A stretch of DNA of 14,228 bases from Fimivicinus intestinavium (GCA_018715765.1 DVKY01000114.1:1-14228); one strand, 5' to 3'; numbered from the stretch's first letter, positions 5,085 to 11,981 are shown. Notes: generated by a model not told the origin, from the letters alone. Numbers and translations are program-made.

Positions 5085-7823
5085 TCAAGTATTCGGGAGC
5101 CTTTGCTCCCTGAGGGAGAACCGCTGCCCCCGGTAAAGAATCGTTCCGGTTTCATCCGCAACCGGGTAATGGATCACACCGCCGTTTTTTTGGAGCAGGT
5201 TGCGGATGATGACATGACCGCACAGATCCCACACAAACTGTTTGGAGCGGTGATCCCCATAGCATAGATCAATGAGAATATCGCACAGCTCTTGTTCGTT
5301 TGGGCAGGCGGCGGCGCAATCCCGCCGGAATTGGTCAAGCAGCGCCTCCCGCGCGGCCGCTGTTTCCTCCTCGCGGAGATAGGCGCGCGCGCAGCGGGCT
5401 TTGAACTGCTGTACCTCCCGCATATAGTTTTCATGCAGGGCGGCTACGGCCCGCCTGCGGTTCTCGCTGCAAAACACGCCGCTTTTGAGCAGCGCCGGAT
5501 CGAAACAGTTTTTTGTACGCCGGCGCTTGAGCAGGCCGTCAAAGGATTCTTCCATCCGCCAGCACAACCGGTTGAGCAGGCAGGGGGCCGTCCCCAGCGG
5601 CATGTATTGTTCATAGGCTTGCAGGAAGGCGTCCTCCTCCGGCGTGTGCCGGGCTTTTTGCATAAGCTCCTGCATGGAAAGGCCGAATTCCATCAGGCAT
5701 TTTGCATTCGCGTTTGCCGTATACAGGCGGTAGCGCTTGCCCTCCTGTGGATAAAGGTAGGCCATAAAATATGGCTTTTTATCCGCGAGCAGCCTTTGCT
5801 GCGCTCGCTTAGCGTTCGCCTGCCCCGGGGAATCCGTTTCCTGAATGCGGAGGGCTGCAGGGCTGTACCACGCCTTTGGCATGGGCTTTGCCAGAATGCC
5901 CTTTGCCTTGTCGATGGCGTTTTGCTGGAACAACTGGCCGCATTTGATACGGTAATCAAGCGTCTGGTATTCCTCGCTGCCGGGGGCAAAACGGGCCTGC
6001 GCCTCAAACATGGAGGTAATACGGTTCGTAATCGCGCCGATTTCATCACCGAAGCTGTTGATGTTGGATTGTATTAAATCTTCCTGTGTAACGGCTTTTT
6101 TCTCCGCCTGGCGCTGCACACAAAGGATTGCCGGCTCTTCCCGCGTGTTTTCCACGAGAATGGGGTTGTCTGTAAGCAGGCAGCTGTCAGAGTCCTTGTC
6201 CAGGCCGTTCAGGGCGTGCGCGGCCGTATCCCAGGCGTTAAAAACCGTGACGGTGGTCAGATAGCGGTACCATTCGCGCAGCTGGGGCGTATCCCGCATG
6301 CGCAGGATGCGAATGTTATTGTGGCAGGTCATCGGCGCGCGAAAGCAGGCGACCCGCTCCACCTGCTGGTCGTTCCAATAGCGGTTATAGGATTCCCCGG
6401 CGCGAAGCAGGCCGGTGACCGGCAGTTGAAACAGGCTTTGGCACAGCGCGTATGGATCGCCGCTGACGATGGAAAAATTGCCGTGAACCCGGATGGCGCC
6501 GAGCTTGGCCTCATCCAGCCGCTTTTGGAGCATCCCGTGGATCCGCTCCTGTACAAAGGGGTCGTGGATCAGCCGCTCGTCTGCCATCAGAGCATTTGCA
6601 AATGCAGGCCCTCCACACAGAGCGTTTGCTTCATTTAACTGCATCCCTTTTAAAAAGAGCACGCTTTTGCGCCAGTCCCCGCCGAGCACATCCGAAATCT
6701 CTTCAATGGTGGGGCGGATCAGCGCCTCCAGCTGTGCGTCGCTGAGGTGGTAGCTTTGAAGGAATTGATAATTCAAGTTCCGCTCGCTCTCCAATTCCTG
6801 CGGGCATTTTTTTGTGACGCTGAAGGTGTAGTGATAGTTGCGGCAGTTTTCCAGATAGGCTTCGCAGCTTGGATAGCAATACCAGAGCTTGAGCATAGAG
6901 GTGGTGAGGATAACCTCCGCTTCATTGATGTCCCGCCAATGGCCCCAGGCATCCTGCACCATACGGCTGCCTGCAATCTTCCGGGCGAAGGCATGGAAAT
7001 CAAAGCAGAAGAGCATCCCCTTGCACCAGGCGTTGCGGATGCAATATCCGCTGAGCACACCTTTGCCGCCCAGCTCCTCATTCCATCGCCTGCTCAGATC
7101 AGGGGAAATCAGGCCGTAGCCATCGCTGTCAACTAGGGTAACAGAAGCATCCTTCTCCAGCAGGCAGACAGGCTCTCCGGCGCCCTGATCATCGATGCGC
7201 AGGATGTCGGAGCGAAAGCTGGTGATGCAATCGTTTACCACCAGAACGCCCTTCGGGCTGGAGACCGGCGTGCTTCCGCTGCAAACCAGCGCGCGATAGG
7301 CCTCCAGCTTGGCGGGCACGAGCGGGACGGAGATATCCCGGCCGTTGTCGATCCGCTCCATCAGGGCAGGGTAGAGCGATTGATTGACATAGACGATCGT
7401 GGAGGCTTTTACCCCTCCGTTGGTGCCAAGCAGACGGGTAAAGGAGATGCCATTTATAGTAAAACCCCGGTTGGCACGGCGGTAGTCAGTGACAGAATCC
7501 ATCACGAGGCATAGATAGTCCGGTTGAAACTGGAGCCCGTCCAGCATGCAGTAAGCTTCACACAGCGCCCGGCGCGTGGCTGGAGAGGAGGGCGCTTGAC
7601 GCAGGCGGGCAAGCTTCTCCCGCAGCGCGGCGACCCGACCGGACCGGTTTTGCGTGCCGTTCAGCTCATCAATGAAACGCAGCAGCGTACTGTCTGAGAG
7701 CGCGACCAGCTCGCCGTTACGGCGTGCCTGTTCCACCGTCAGGGAAAGCGACCACCCCGCTTTTTTCAGGCGGCTTGTGTGCAGCTTGAACACAAAATGT
7801 TGGCAGGGGTTTGCGTGTTTGAT
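5085..7823 (-). CDS. Single-chain double-psi beta-barrel RNA polymerase (YonO / RDR-like)
   Basis: This ~912-residue protein carries the ordered motifs of the eukaryotic RDR and phage YonO polymerases. Counting from the ATC at 7823: DSDGYGLISP (232-241) and CIRNAWCKGML (~261-271) match RDR 'DGcGxIS...QIRyGGxKGv'; CFRAPMTCHNNIRIL (493-507) matches 'RNPclHPGDIR'; NGLDKDSDS (539-547) matches the catalytic 'GxDxDGD' loop, retaining Asp542, 544 and 546; and DEIGAITN plus NAIDKAKG (~593-638) match the 'D.mG.ian...S.AVD..K.G' helices. Length fits YonO (about 900 residues), a DNA-dependent RNA polymerase of prophage SPbeta. The glycine of DxDGD is serine here. The start is uncertain: AGAAAGGAGG at 7830-7839 points to an ATC codon at 7823, whereas conventional in-frame starts are TTG 7955, ATG 7892 and GTG 7793. 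It is cotranscribed with the zinc-ribbon gene. Confidence 0.8.
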   Translation of the reverse strand: MKHANPCQHFVFKLHTSRLKKAGWSLSLTVEQARRNGELVALSDSTLLRFIDELNGTQNRSGRVAALREKLARLRQAPSSPATRRALCEAYCMLDGLQFQPDYLCLVMDSVTDYRRANRGFTINGISFTRLLGTNGGVKASTIVYVNQSLYPALMERIDNGRDISVPLVPAKLEAYRALVCSGSTPVSSPKGVLVVNDCITSFRSDILRIDDQGAGEPVCLLEKDASVTLVDSDGYGLISPDLSRRWNEELGGKGVLSGYCIRNAWCKGMLFCFDFHAFARKIAGSRMVQDAWGHWRDINEAEVILTTSMLKLWYCYPSCEAYLENCRNYHYTFSVTKKCPQELESERNLNYQFLQSYHLSDAQLEALIRPTIEEISDVLGGDWRKSVLFLKGMQLNEANALCGGPAFANALMADERLIHDPFVQERIHGMLQKRLDEAKLGAIRVHGNFSIVSGDPYALCQSLFQLPVTGLLRAGESYNRYWNDQQVERVACFRAPMTCHNNIRILRMRDTPQLREWYRYLTTVTVFNAWDTAAHALNGLDKDSDSCLLTDNPILVENTREEPAILCVQRQAEKKAVTQEDLIQSNINSFGDEIGAITNRITSMFEAQARFAPGSEEYQTLDYRIKCGQLFQQNAIDKAKGILAKPMPKAWYSPAALRIQETDSPGQANAKRAQQRLLADKKPYFMAYLYPQEGKRYRLYTANANAKCLMEFGLSMQELMQKARHTPEEDAFLQAYEQYMPLGTAPCLLNRLCWRMEESFDGLLKRRRTKNCFDPALLKSGVFCSENRRRAVAALHENYMREVQQFKARCARAYLREEETAAAREALLDQFRRDCAAACPNEQELCDILIDLCYGDHRSKQFVWDLCGHVIIRNLLQKNGGVIHYPVADETGTILYRGQRFSLREQRLPNT

Positions 7824-7938
7824 AGGGATCCTCCTTTCTGGCGCCTGTTTGTACCCAGAGCCTGAAGCGCAATTCGGGAACTTCCTCTTCATAAAACCGA
7901 ATGAAGATTTGTCCGGGCTTGTCGGGGCGAGGGCCCAT
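7717..7938 (-). CDS. Possible small overlapping ORF before the polymerase
   Basis: A 73-codon frame starts with ATG at 7938 and runs 107 bases into the polymerase coding region in another frame. Its first 40 residues look protein-like (GQIFIRFYEEEVPELRFRLW), more so than the polymerase-frame extension over the same DNA. The later part, overlapping the polymerase, is proline/glycine-rich and less convincing. There is no clear Shine-Dalgarno sequence at 7938. It could be a real small phage gene whose end overlaps the polymerase, or a fragment of an older longer gene. No function can be given. Confidence 0.3.
   Translation of the reverse strand: MGPRPDKPGQIFIRFYEEEVPELRFRLWVQTGARKEDPYQTRKPLPTFCVQAAHKPPEKSGVVAFPDGGTGTP
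7830..7839 (-). promoter_or_regulatory. Strong ribosome binding site facing an ATC codon
   Basis: On the minus strand AGAAAGGAGG is followed by six bases and then ATC AAA CAC, in frame with the polymerase. It is the best Shine-Dalgarno sequence near the gene start. No ATG, GTG or TTG lies at the right distance, which suggests either a rare ATC start or a start codon lost by one base change (ATG to ATC). Confidence 0.6.
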
Positions 7939-7964
7939 CGGACGCTTCTGGGCAAATAGACGGG

Positions 7965-8393
7965 TTATGTGGGCCTCTCATTGCGGAGAATATAGGCGTA
8001 TAGGCGTGCAGCACAGGCTTGCGGAGTGCCGCCCTCCAAAATCAGATCCATCCGCTCCTTCCAGCCGCGAAAAGTATAGAGATCGCAGACAATATGGCGC
8101 AATGCTATGGGGAACGGAATGCCCGCCTTACAGAGCGCTGCCTCCCGCTCAAAGGCGGGCCGATGCAGATAAATCAGCCGGTAGGAAGGCAACTGCTGGG
8201 ATGGAAAACAGTTTAGCGCCGCAAGCGCAGTGGGATTGATCCGCCAGATATCCGGCGAGATTTCTGATTGCGGATATGCCGCACAGGCATAGAGGGAGGG
8301 GCTGGCCCGCAGCCGGTAGATATCCCGCAGCAGGCAAATGGTTTCATGGACGCCGCTGCCCGTTTGGCCGGAGATCAAATAGAGATAGCGCAT
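7965..8393 (-). CDS. Degenerate P-loop protein, nucleotide-kinase-like, first gene of the operon
   Basis: This is a 142-residue soluble protein. It starts MRYLYLISGQTGSGVHETI: a hydrophobic strand followed by a glycine loop (SGQTGSGVHET) at residues 8-18, where a small nucleotide kinase would have GxxGSGKxT. The expected lysine is replaced by valine, so classical ATP binding is doubtful. The C-terminal part (WKERMDLILEGGTPQACAARLYAYIL) has the strand-helix ending common in such kinases. The start ATG at 8393 has GGGGGG 6 bases upstream. It is the first gene after the promoter at 8474-8502 and ends about 140 bases before the predicted polymerase start codon. Possibly it is a repurposed binding protein; the kinase-like fold is inferred from one motif only. 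Confidence 0.5.
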   Translation of the reverse strand: MRYLYLISGQTGSGVHETICLLRDIYRLRASPSLYACAAYPQSEISPDIWRINPTALAALNCFPSQQLPSYRLIYLHRPAFEREAALCKAGIPFPIALRHIVCDLYTFRGWKERMDLILEGGTPQACAARLYAYILRNERPT

Positions 8394-8426
8394 TGGAATC
8401 CCCCCTGTATAGAAGTGATAGAAATG

Positions 8427-8450
8427 AAAAGGCCGCCTAACTTAGGCGGC
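8427..8450 (-). terminator. Promoter-proximal intrinsic terminator
   Basis: GCCGCCTA/TAGGCGGC (8-bp perfect stem, 3-base loop AGT on the minus strand, 8432-8450) is followed by CTTTTCATTTC. It has the form of an intrinsic terminator for minus-strand transcripts. It lies only about 17-40 bases after the predicted start of the promoter at 8474-8502 and before the ATG at 8393, so it would attenuate the polymerase operon unless read through. It could also simply end transcription arriving from the IS. Confidence 0.65.
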
Positions 8451-8453
8451 AAA

Positions 8454-8467
8454 AGAACATTTGTTCT
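8454..8467 (-). promoter_or_regulatory. LexA-type (SOS box) operator
   Basis: The sequence is AGAACATTTGTTCT, a near-perfect palindrome with arms AGAACA/TGTTCT. It contains GAAC-N4-GTTC, the core of the Firmicutes LexA box (Bacillus consensus CGAAC-N4-GTTCG). It starts 7 bases downstream of the -10 element at 8474-8479, across the predicted transcription start, where bound repressor would block initiation. Some phage repressors use similar sites. Confidence 0.6.
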
Positions 8468-8473
8468 AATTCT

Positions 8474-8502
8474 ATTATAGCGAGGAGTTGGAGGATTGTC
8501 AA
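8474..8502 (-). promoter_or_regulatory. Perfect-consensus promoter of the RNA polymerase operon
   Basis: On the minus strand, TTGACA (8502-8497) and TATAAT (8479-8474) are separated by exactly 17 bases: a full sigma-A consensus match. The predicted transcript begins near 8467, inside the LexA-type box. It passes a terminator-like hairpin and reaches the ATG at 8393. So strong a promoter would need tight repression, consistent with the operator. Confidence 0.75.
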
Positions 8503-8517
8503 GATAGATCATGGAGT

Positions 8518-9240
8518 TTAGAGGAGAAGGGTTGTAGGTTTGTCAAACATATTGTACAGGGAGAGGAAGAAAGCATCAAGTTTTTCTTTCGGAGAGAGCC
8601 AACCAAGAGGGCGCATAGGTAAGTTGTTGGAGCGATTTTGGTGTGCAGCGAGCTGCACACCAAAATCGGCAAGAGAGAAGAAACGGTGTGTGTTGTAGAA
8701 ACGCTTCTGGTCTTCGCGATGGCTGCGTTCCACCTTGCCGTTGTGGCGGGGCGTGTAGGGACGGATCAGCTTGTGCCGGATTCCAGGCCGTGCAGCGGTC
8801 AGTTCAAAGCGTGTGGGCAGGTCCCTTTTACTGTTGGAGAAACGGTTGGTAAACTCAAATCCGTTGTCTGTCTGCACACACTCTACCCGCACACCGCGGC
8901 GTTTGAACCAAGCCACCATTTTCTCCAGAAAATCGGCGGAAGAATAGGTACTCTGTTCCGGGTAAGCACCCAGATAGCGCAGGCGTGTATATTCGTCGAT
9001 TGCTGTGTACTGGTACAGGCGTTCTTCTGGGTTCGCCAGACATTTCAGAGGCACCACTTTCACATCCACCTGCACACGCTGGCCGGGATACTGCATCTGT
9101 TCGTATGGTTTTGCCTGGTAAGGTGTTTTGGCCTTGGGCTGCGGGAGCATCCCCAGCTTGCGCACGACCCGGAACAGGCTTTCCGGACTGCGGGTGTACT
9201 CACGCTTACGCAGGCGGTGCCAAAACTCTATCATGCCCAA
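8518..9240 (-). pseudogene. IS481-family transposase, N-terminally truncated
   Basis: The 240 residues cover the DDE (rve) catalytic domain. GQRVQVDVKVV holds the first Asp, CVQTDNGFEFTNRF the second, and PYTPRHNGKVERSHREDQ the Glu, with the downstream MRPLGWLSPKEKLDAF typical of the family. Full-length relatives have roughly 90 more N-terminal residues forming the helix-turn-helix DNA-binding region. Here the frame begins at LGMIEFWHRL, and just upstream there is an A8 run and a stop in one frame. The transposase should therefore be unable to bind its ends. The last residues (after 8541) are encoded outside the inverted repeat. The only start codons are a TTG at 9240 and the ATG at 9234, with no good ribosome site. 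Confidence 0.8.
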
Positions 9241-9287
9241 TTTTTTTTATTCGCTTTTCTTGCCCTCGCTGTCCAATATGTATTGTA
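8541..9287 (-). mobile_element. Internally deleted IS481-family element
   Basis: The ends form imperfect inverted repeats: 8541-8574 on the plus strand and 9253-9287 on the minus strand share the core ACATATTG, then ACAG, GAG and AAGAAA (about 24 of 28 positions in the inner core, one gap). The outer few bases differ (TGTCAA versus TACAAT), and I see no clear target duplication. At ~750 bp it is shorter than a full IS481 element (about 1.1 kb or more). The missing DNA is the 5' part of the transposase, next to an A8 run (minus strand) at 9241-9248. It lies between the polymerase operon promoter and greA. Confidence 0.6.
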
Positions 9288-9325
9288 GCTCTACAGAATC
9301 TGGCGGTTGACATCTGGTATCTGAC

Positions 9326-9354
9326 TTGACACTGCTTTCCAAGATGGCTATAAT
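9326..9354 (+). promoter_or_regulatory. Consensus promoter of greA
   Basis: TTGACA (9326-9331), a 17-base spacer and TATAAT (9349-9354) match the sigma-A consensus perfectly. The transcript would start near 9361, about 45 bases before the greA start. The -35 element lies 39 bases from the right end of the IS remnant. Confidence 0.8.
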
Positions 9355-9407
9355 AGTAACATTGCGTGATTGTATGGCCTCTCTGGAGGCTTGAAAGGAT
9401 GGTAAGC

Positions 9408-9905
9408 ATGCCGCAGGAAATTTTGTTAACCTATGACGGCCTGCATGAGCTGCAGGCGGAGCTGGAGCATTTAAAAACCGTCGGCCGTAAGGAAGTGGCG
9501 GAAAAGATCAAGGTGGCGCTTTCCTTTGGCGACCTGTCGGAAAACAGCGAATACGATGAGGCCAAAAGCGAGCAGGGTAAGCTCGAGGCCCGCATCAGCG
9601 AGATTGAAGCGATGCTCGAAAACGCCAAGGTGCTCGATGAGGATGCACTGGGCACAGAGGTGATCCATGTCGGCTCCAAGCTGAAGCTTCGCGATGTGGA
9701 GATGGATGAAACGGATGACTACCAAATCGTCGGCTTTGCGCAGGCGGATCCGGATATCGGCCTGATCTCTGATGAATCGCCGGTCGGCAAGGCACTGCTT
9801 GGGCATCGCCTGGGCGATAAGGTGGATGTCGAGGTTCCCGCCGGTGTGATTTCTTTTGAAGTGATGGAAATTTATCCGAATGATTACAAAGGCCGCTGGG
9901 CCTGA
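9408..9905 (+). CDS. greA: Transcription elongation factor GreA
   Basis: This 165-residue cytoplasmic protein inserts its coiled coil into the secondary channel of host RNA polymerase and stimulates cleavage of backtracked transcripts. The N-terminal coiled coil contains LTYDGLHELQAELEHLKT and GDLSENSEYDEAKSEQ, with the acidic tip residues (D, E of DLSENSEYDEAK) that hold the catalytic magnesium. The C-terminal FKBP-like domain includes SPVGKALLGHRLGDKVDVEVP. Length and both domains are normal, so the protein should be functional. The start at 9408 has AAAGGA 9 bases upstream; ATG 9399, three codons earlier, has GGAGG and is also possible. It is a single gene with its own promoter (9326-9354) and strong terminator (9932-9975). 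It acts on the host polymerase; nothing links it to the phage-type polymerase nearby. Confidence 0.95.
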   Translation: MPQEILLTYDGLHELQAELEHLKTVGRKEVAEKIKVALSFGDLSENSEYDEAKSEQGKLEARISEIEAMLENAKVLDEDALGTEVIHVGSKLKLRDVEMDETDDYQIVGFAQADPDIGLISDESPVGKALLGHRLGDKVDVEVPAGVISFEVMEIYPNDYKGRWA

Positions 9906-9931
9906 TGGCATAAGCAGTCAGAATGTGAGCG

Positions 9932-9975
9932 CGCCCTCAGAAGCTGATCAACTTCGGCTTCTGAGGGCGTTTTTT
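9932..9975 (+). terminator. greA intrinsic terminator
   Basis: CGCCCTCAGAAGC (9932-9944) pairs perfectly with GCTTCTGAGGGCG (9957-9969), giving a 13-bp stem, followed by six T (9970-9975). It begins 27 bases after the greA stop. The minus strand lacks a U-tract, so it is mainly unidirectional, although it also lies beyond the end of the minus-strand gene at 10017. Confidence 0.9.
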
Positions 9976-10016
9976 GTAGCGTATCACTTTTCCACGTTTG
10001 CCGTTTGTCTTCCTTA

Positions 10017-10853
10017 CTACTGCTTGTGCAGCGCTCCGAGCATTTTGGCCGCTCCGCCGGTCGTGGTCATAGCGCCGTAAAGCTGAAGACTTGTGTAGGT
10101 TCGCTCCCCGAGTGCGCGCAGGCCGCATTCCTCGTACAGGGCGCATGCGAAACGATCCGCGTCGATTCCTTCCGGCAGCAATCGCTGGTATGGCTCCGGC
10201 AGATCAAACCCTTCCGCCCTGATGGTTATTCCGCATGCTTCGCATACATTGCCAGCCCCAAGAAAGACGGCGCACCGTGCAGCTGGCACAAAATCACCAT
10301 TCAGGCCGTAGGGAGCGATGACAACAGTGCTATCCCCCGCTCCGATGCCAGTCTCCTGCACCAGAAGGGCGGCTCCATAATCCTCCATGGCCCGCTCTGC
10401 CGCCTGTTGGTAGGCGGCGGGCTTCTGCGTGACAATGCGTACAAGAGAGGCGAAAGGAAGCAGGCGGTGCGCTCTTCGAGCAAGCGCTCCCGTAGGGTCC
10501 AGGAGCGTGATGCGCTCCATTTCCGGCGGGGCGTGCCGTTGGGCGAGCACGGCGCATGCTGTGTTAAACAGCGCAAGAGCCGCCAGCACAGTGGGGTGAA
10601 AGGCTTTGACGGGGCAATCCACAGGGGGAAGTAGCCCGTTTGGCAGCAGCATACGGCCCGCGCACCGCCCTGCGTAAAAAGCGATTTCTTCCCAGGGAAT
10701 CCGCCCATGCTTTTTGGAAACGGTAACGCAGAGAAACGGGGCGCCGCCCTTTACAGCAACCTGTACGGCAAGCGGTTTTGCCGGGCGGAGACACCGCCAG
10801 CTTCTTTTCATCAGCCCTTTTTCCGGCGGCCTGATCTGTAAAACGGCAAACAT
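10017..10853 (-). CDS. Unrecognised soluble protein, possibly Rossmann-like
   Basis: This 278-residue protein has no signal peptide or clear membrane segment. From the start it runs MFAVLQIRPPEKGLMKRSW; the middle holds RITLLDPTGALARRAHRLLP, LVRIVTQKPAAYQQAAERAMEDYGAALLVQE and then STVVIAPYG, alternating strands and helices with small-residue turns, which suggests a Rossmann-type fold. A pair of cysteines occurs in NVCEACGITI. The end (YTSLQLYGAMTTTGGAAKML) is polar and glycine-rich. I do not recognise a family. The start at 10853 has GGAGG about 10 bases upstream, and base use matches the flanking host genes, so it is likely a genuine host gene transcribed alone and convergent with greA. Confidence 0.6.
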   Translation of the reverse strand: MFAVLQIRPPEKGLMKRSWRCLRPAKPLAVQVAVKGGAPFLCVTVSKKHGRIPWEEIAFYAGRCAGRMLLPNGLLPPVDCPVKAFHPTVLAALALFNTACAVLAQRHAPPEMERITLLDPTGALARRAHRLLPFASLVRIVTQKPAAYQQAAERAMEDYGAALLVQETGIGAGDSTVVIAPYGLNGDFVPAARCAVFLGAGNVCEACGITIRAEGFDLPEPYQRLLPEGIDADRFACALYEECGLRALGERTYTSLQLYGAMTTTGGAAKMLGALHKQ

Positions 10854-10983
10854 AAGGCTTTCCCCTCCTACCCGTAAACAGGCGTTCCAGAATGATGAAA
10901 CGCTATGATCTATATGCCGTGCGGGTGAAAAATATCCGGGCTTTTAACCGAGGACCCCTGTAAATAGTCTTTTACCGGATGTA

Positions 10984-11011
10984 TTGACATAGAATTACAA
11001 CGGTATATCGA
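10984..11011 (+). promoter_or_regulatory. Possible promoter of the deacetylase gene
   Basis: TTGACA at 10984-10989 is a perfect -35 element. Candidate -10 elements are TATATC (11004-11009, spacer only 14) and TATCGA (11006-11011, spacer 16); both are weak. The local DNA is AT-rich and the position, about 40 bases before the gene, is right. It might need an activator. Confidence 0.35.
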
Positions 11012-11049
11012 ACGCCGGTTTACAAAATAGGGAAGAGGGATTTTTGACG

Positions 11050-11943
11050 ATGGGGACTCGGAAGAGACGGATATGGGAGTTATGCGCGGCCTGGGCCATT
11101 TTGCTGGCGGCCGCAGCCTCCGCTCTGCTGGCGCAGCAGGCTTTGCCGGTACAGGCCCAGCCGCAGGAGGGGCTGGGCCTGCCAATCATCATGTATCACA
11201 ATATGTCGCCCAATGCGAGCAGGCAGGGGAAATACACCGTCTCGGTAAAGGAGTTTGAGGGGGATTTACGCTATCTGCGGGAAAGGGGCTTTACGCCAAT
11301 CTCCACCAGACAACTATTAGATTATGTATGGAAAGGGGCCGCGCTTCCGGAAAAGCCGGTGATGCTCACCTTTGACGACGGCTTTGAGAGCTTTTACGCC
11401 TATGCATTTCCTCTTTTGCAAAAATATCATATGTGCGCTGTGGTGGCAGTGGTAGGCCAATATGCGGACACCTATACGGAAAAGGAGGATCATCACCTCG
11501 GCTATTCCTACCTTACCTGGCCGGAGATCACAGAGCTTAGCAAAAGCGGGCTGGTGGAGATTCAAAGCCATACCAACAACATGCACTCCATCACCTCGAA
11601 ACGGCGCGGGTGTACGATCAACAAGGGGGAGGATAAGGCGCGTTATCAGCAAATTCTGCGGGCGGATTTGCAGCTGAATCAGGAGAAGATCAAAACGGCA
11701 ACCGGAAAAGCTCCGGTTGCGCTGGCTTATCCTTATGGGCTGCATTGCAAAGCTGCCAGAGAGGTGCTGAAGGAGATGGGCTTTCAGGCGGCCTTTACCT
11801 GCGCGGAGAAGGTAAATGTCATCCCATCCGGCCAGGAGGATACGGATTGGCTTTTTACCCTTGGCCGGTATAACCGTGCGCATGGTATTTCCTCACAGGA
11901 TTTTTTAAAGCCGATCCTCGATCGAGCGGAGGCCGGAGGATAG
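11050..11943 (+). CDS. Membrane-anchored or secreted polysaccharide deacetylase (NodB domain, PgaB-like)
   Basis: This 297-residue protein removes acetyl groups from a cell-surface or peptidoglycan-type N-acetylated sugar polymer outside the cell. Residues 1-35 are basic and then hydrophobic (signal anchor or signal peptide with an AQA-like site). The catalytic domain follows: LPIIMYHN (45-51), TFDDGF (107-112, metal and catalytic Asp), SHTNNMH (173-179, metal-binding His174 and likely His179) and AYPYG (226-230). MYHN plus FAYPYG-type motifs fit the PgaB/IcaB-like branch of carbohydrate esterase family 4. The start ATG at 11050 has GAGGGA 9 bases upstream; the TTG at 11044 is too close to it. 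It is a single gene followed by a large terminator. The substrate cannot be told from sequence. Confidence 0.88.
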   Translation: MGTRKRRIWELCAAWAILLAAAASALLAQQALPVQAQPQEGLGLPIIMYHNMSPNASRQGKYTVSVKEFEGDLRYLRERGFTPISTRQLLDYVWKGAALPEKPVMLTFDDGFESFYAYAFPLLQKYHMCAVVAVVGQYADTYTEKEDHHLGYSYLTWPEITELSKSGLVEIQSHTNNMHSITSKRRGCTINKGEDKARYQQILRADLQLNQEKIKTATGKAPVALAYPYGLHCKAAREVLKEMGFQAAFTCAEKVNVIPSGQEDTDWLFTLGRYNRAHGISSQDFLKPILDRAEAGG

Positions 11944-11981
11944 GTTTTGTAGATCTCCGAAAATCAGAGTTCAGACAAGGC

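Noticed and set aside
4548..6077. Long plus-strand frames (239 and 261 codons) opposite the zinc-ribbon and polymerase genes
   Set aside because: Antisense shadows; the minus-strand proteins carry recognisable motifs and ribosome sites.
432..9325. Attachment-site direct repeats flanking the phage-derived block
   Set aside because: I compared the stretches near 432-722 and 9288-9325 and saw no convincing shared core; no integrase or tRNA gene is present.
9206..9409. Minus-strand 67-codon frame that could supply the missing transposase N-terminus by frameshift at the A8 run
   Set aside because: It crosses the IS inverted repeat and the greA promoter, and its translation has no helix-turn-helix character.
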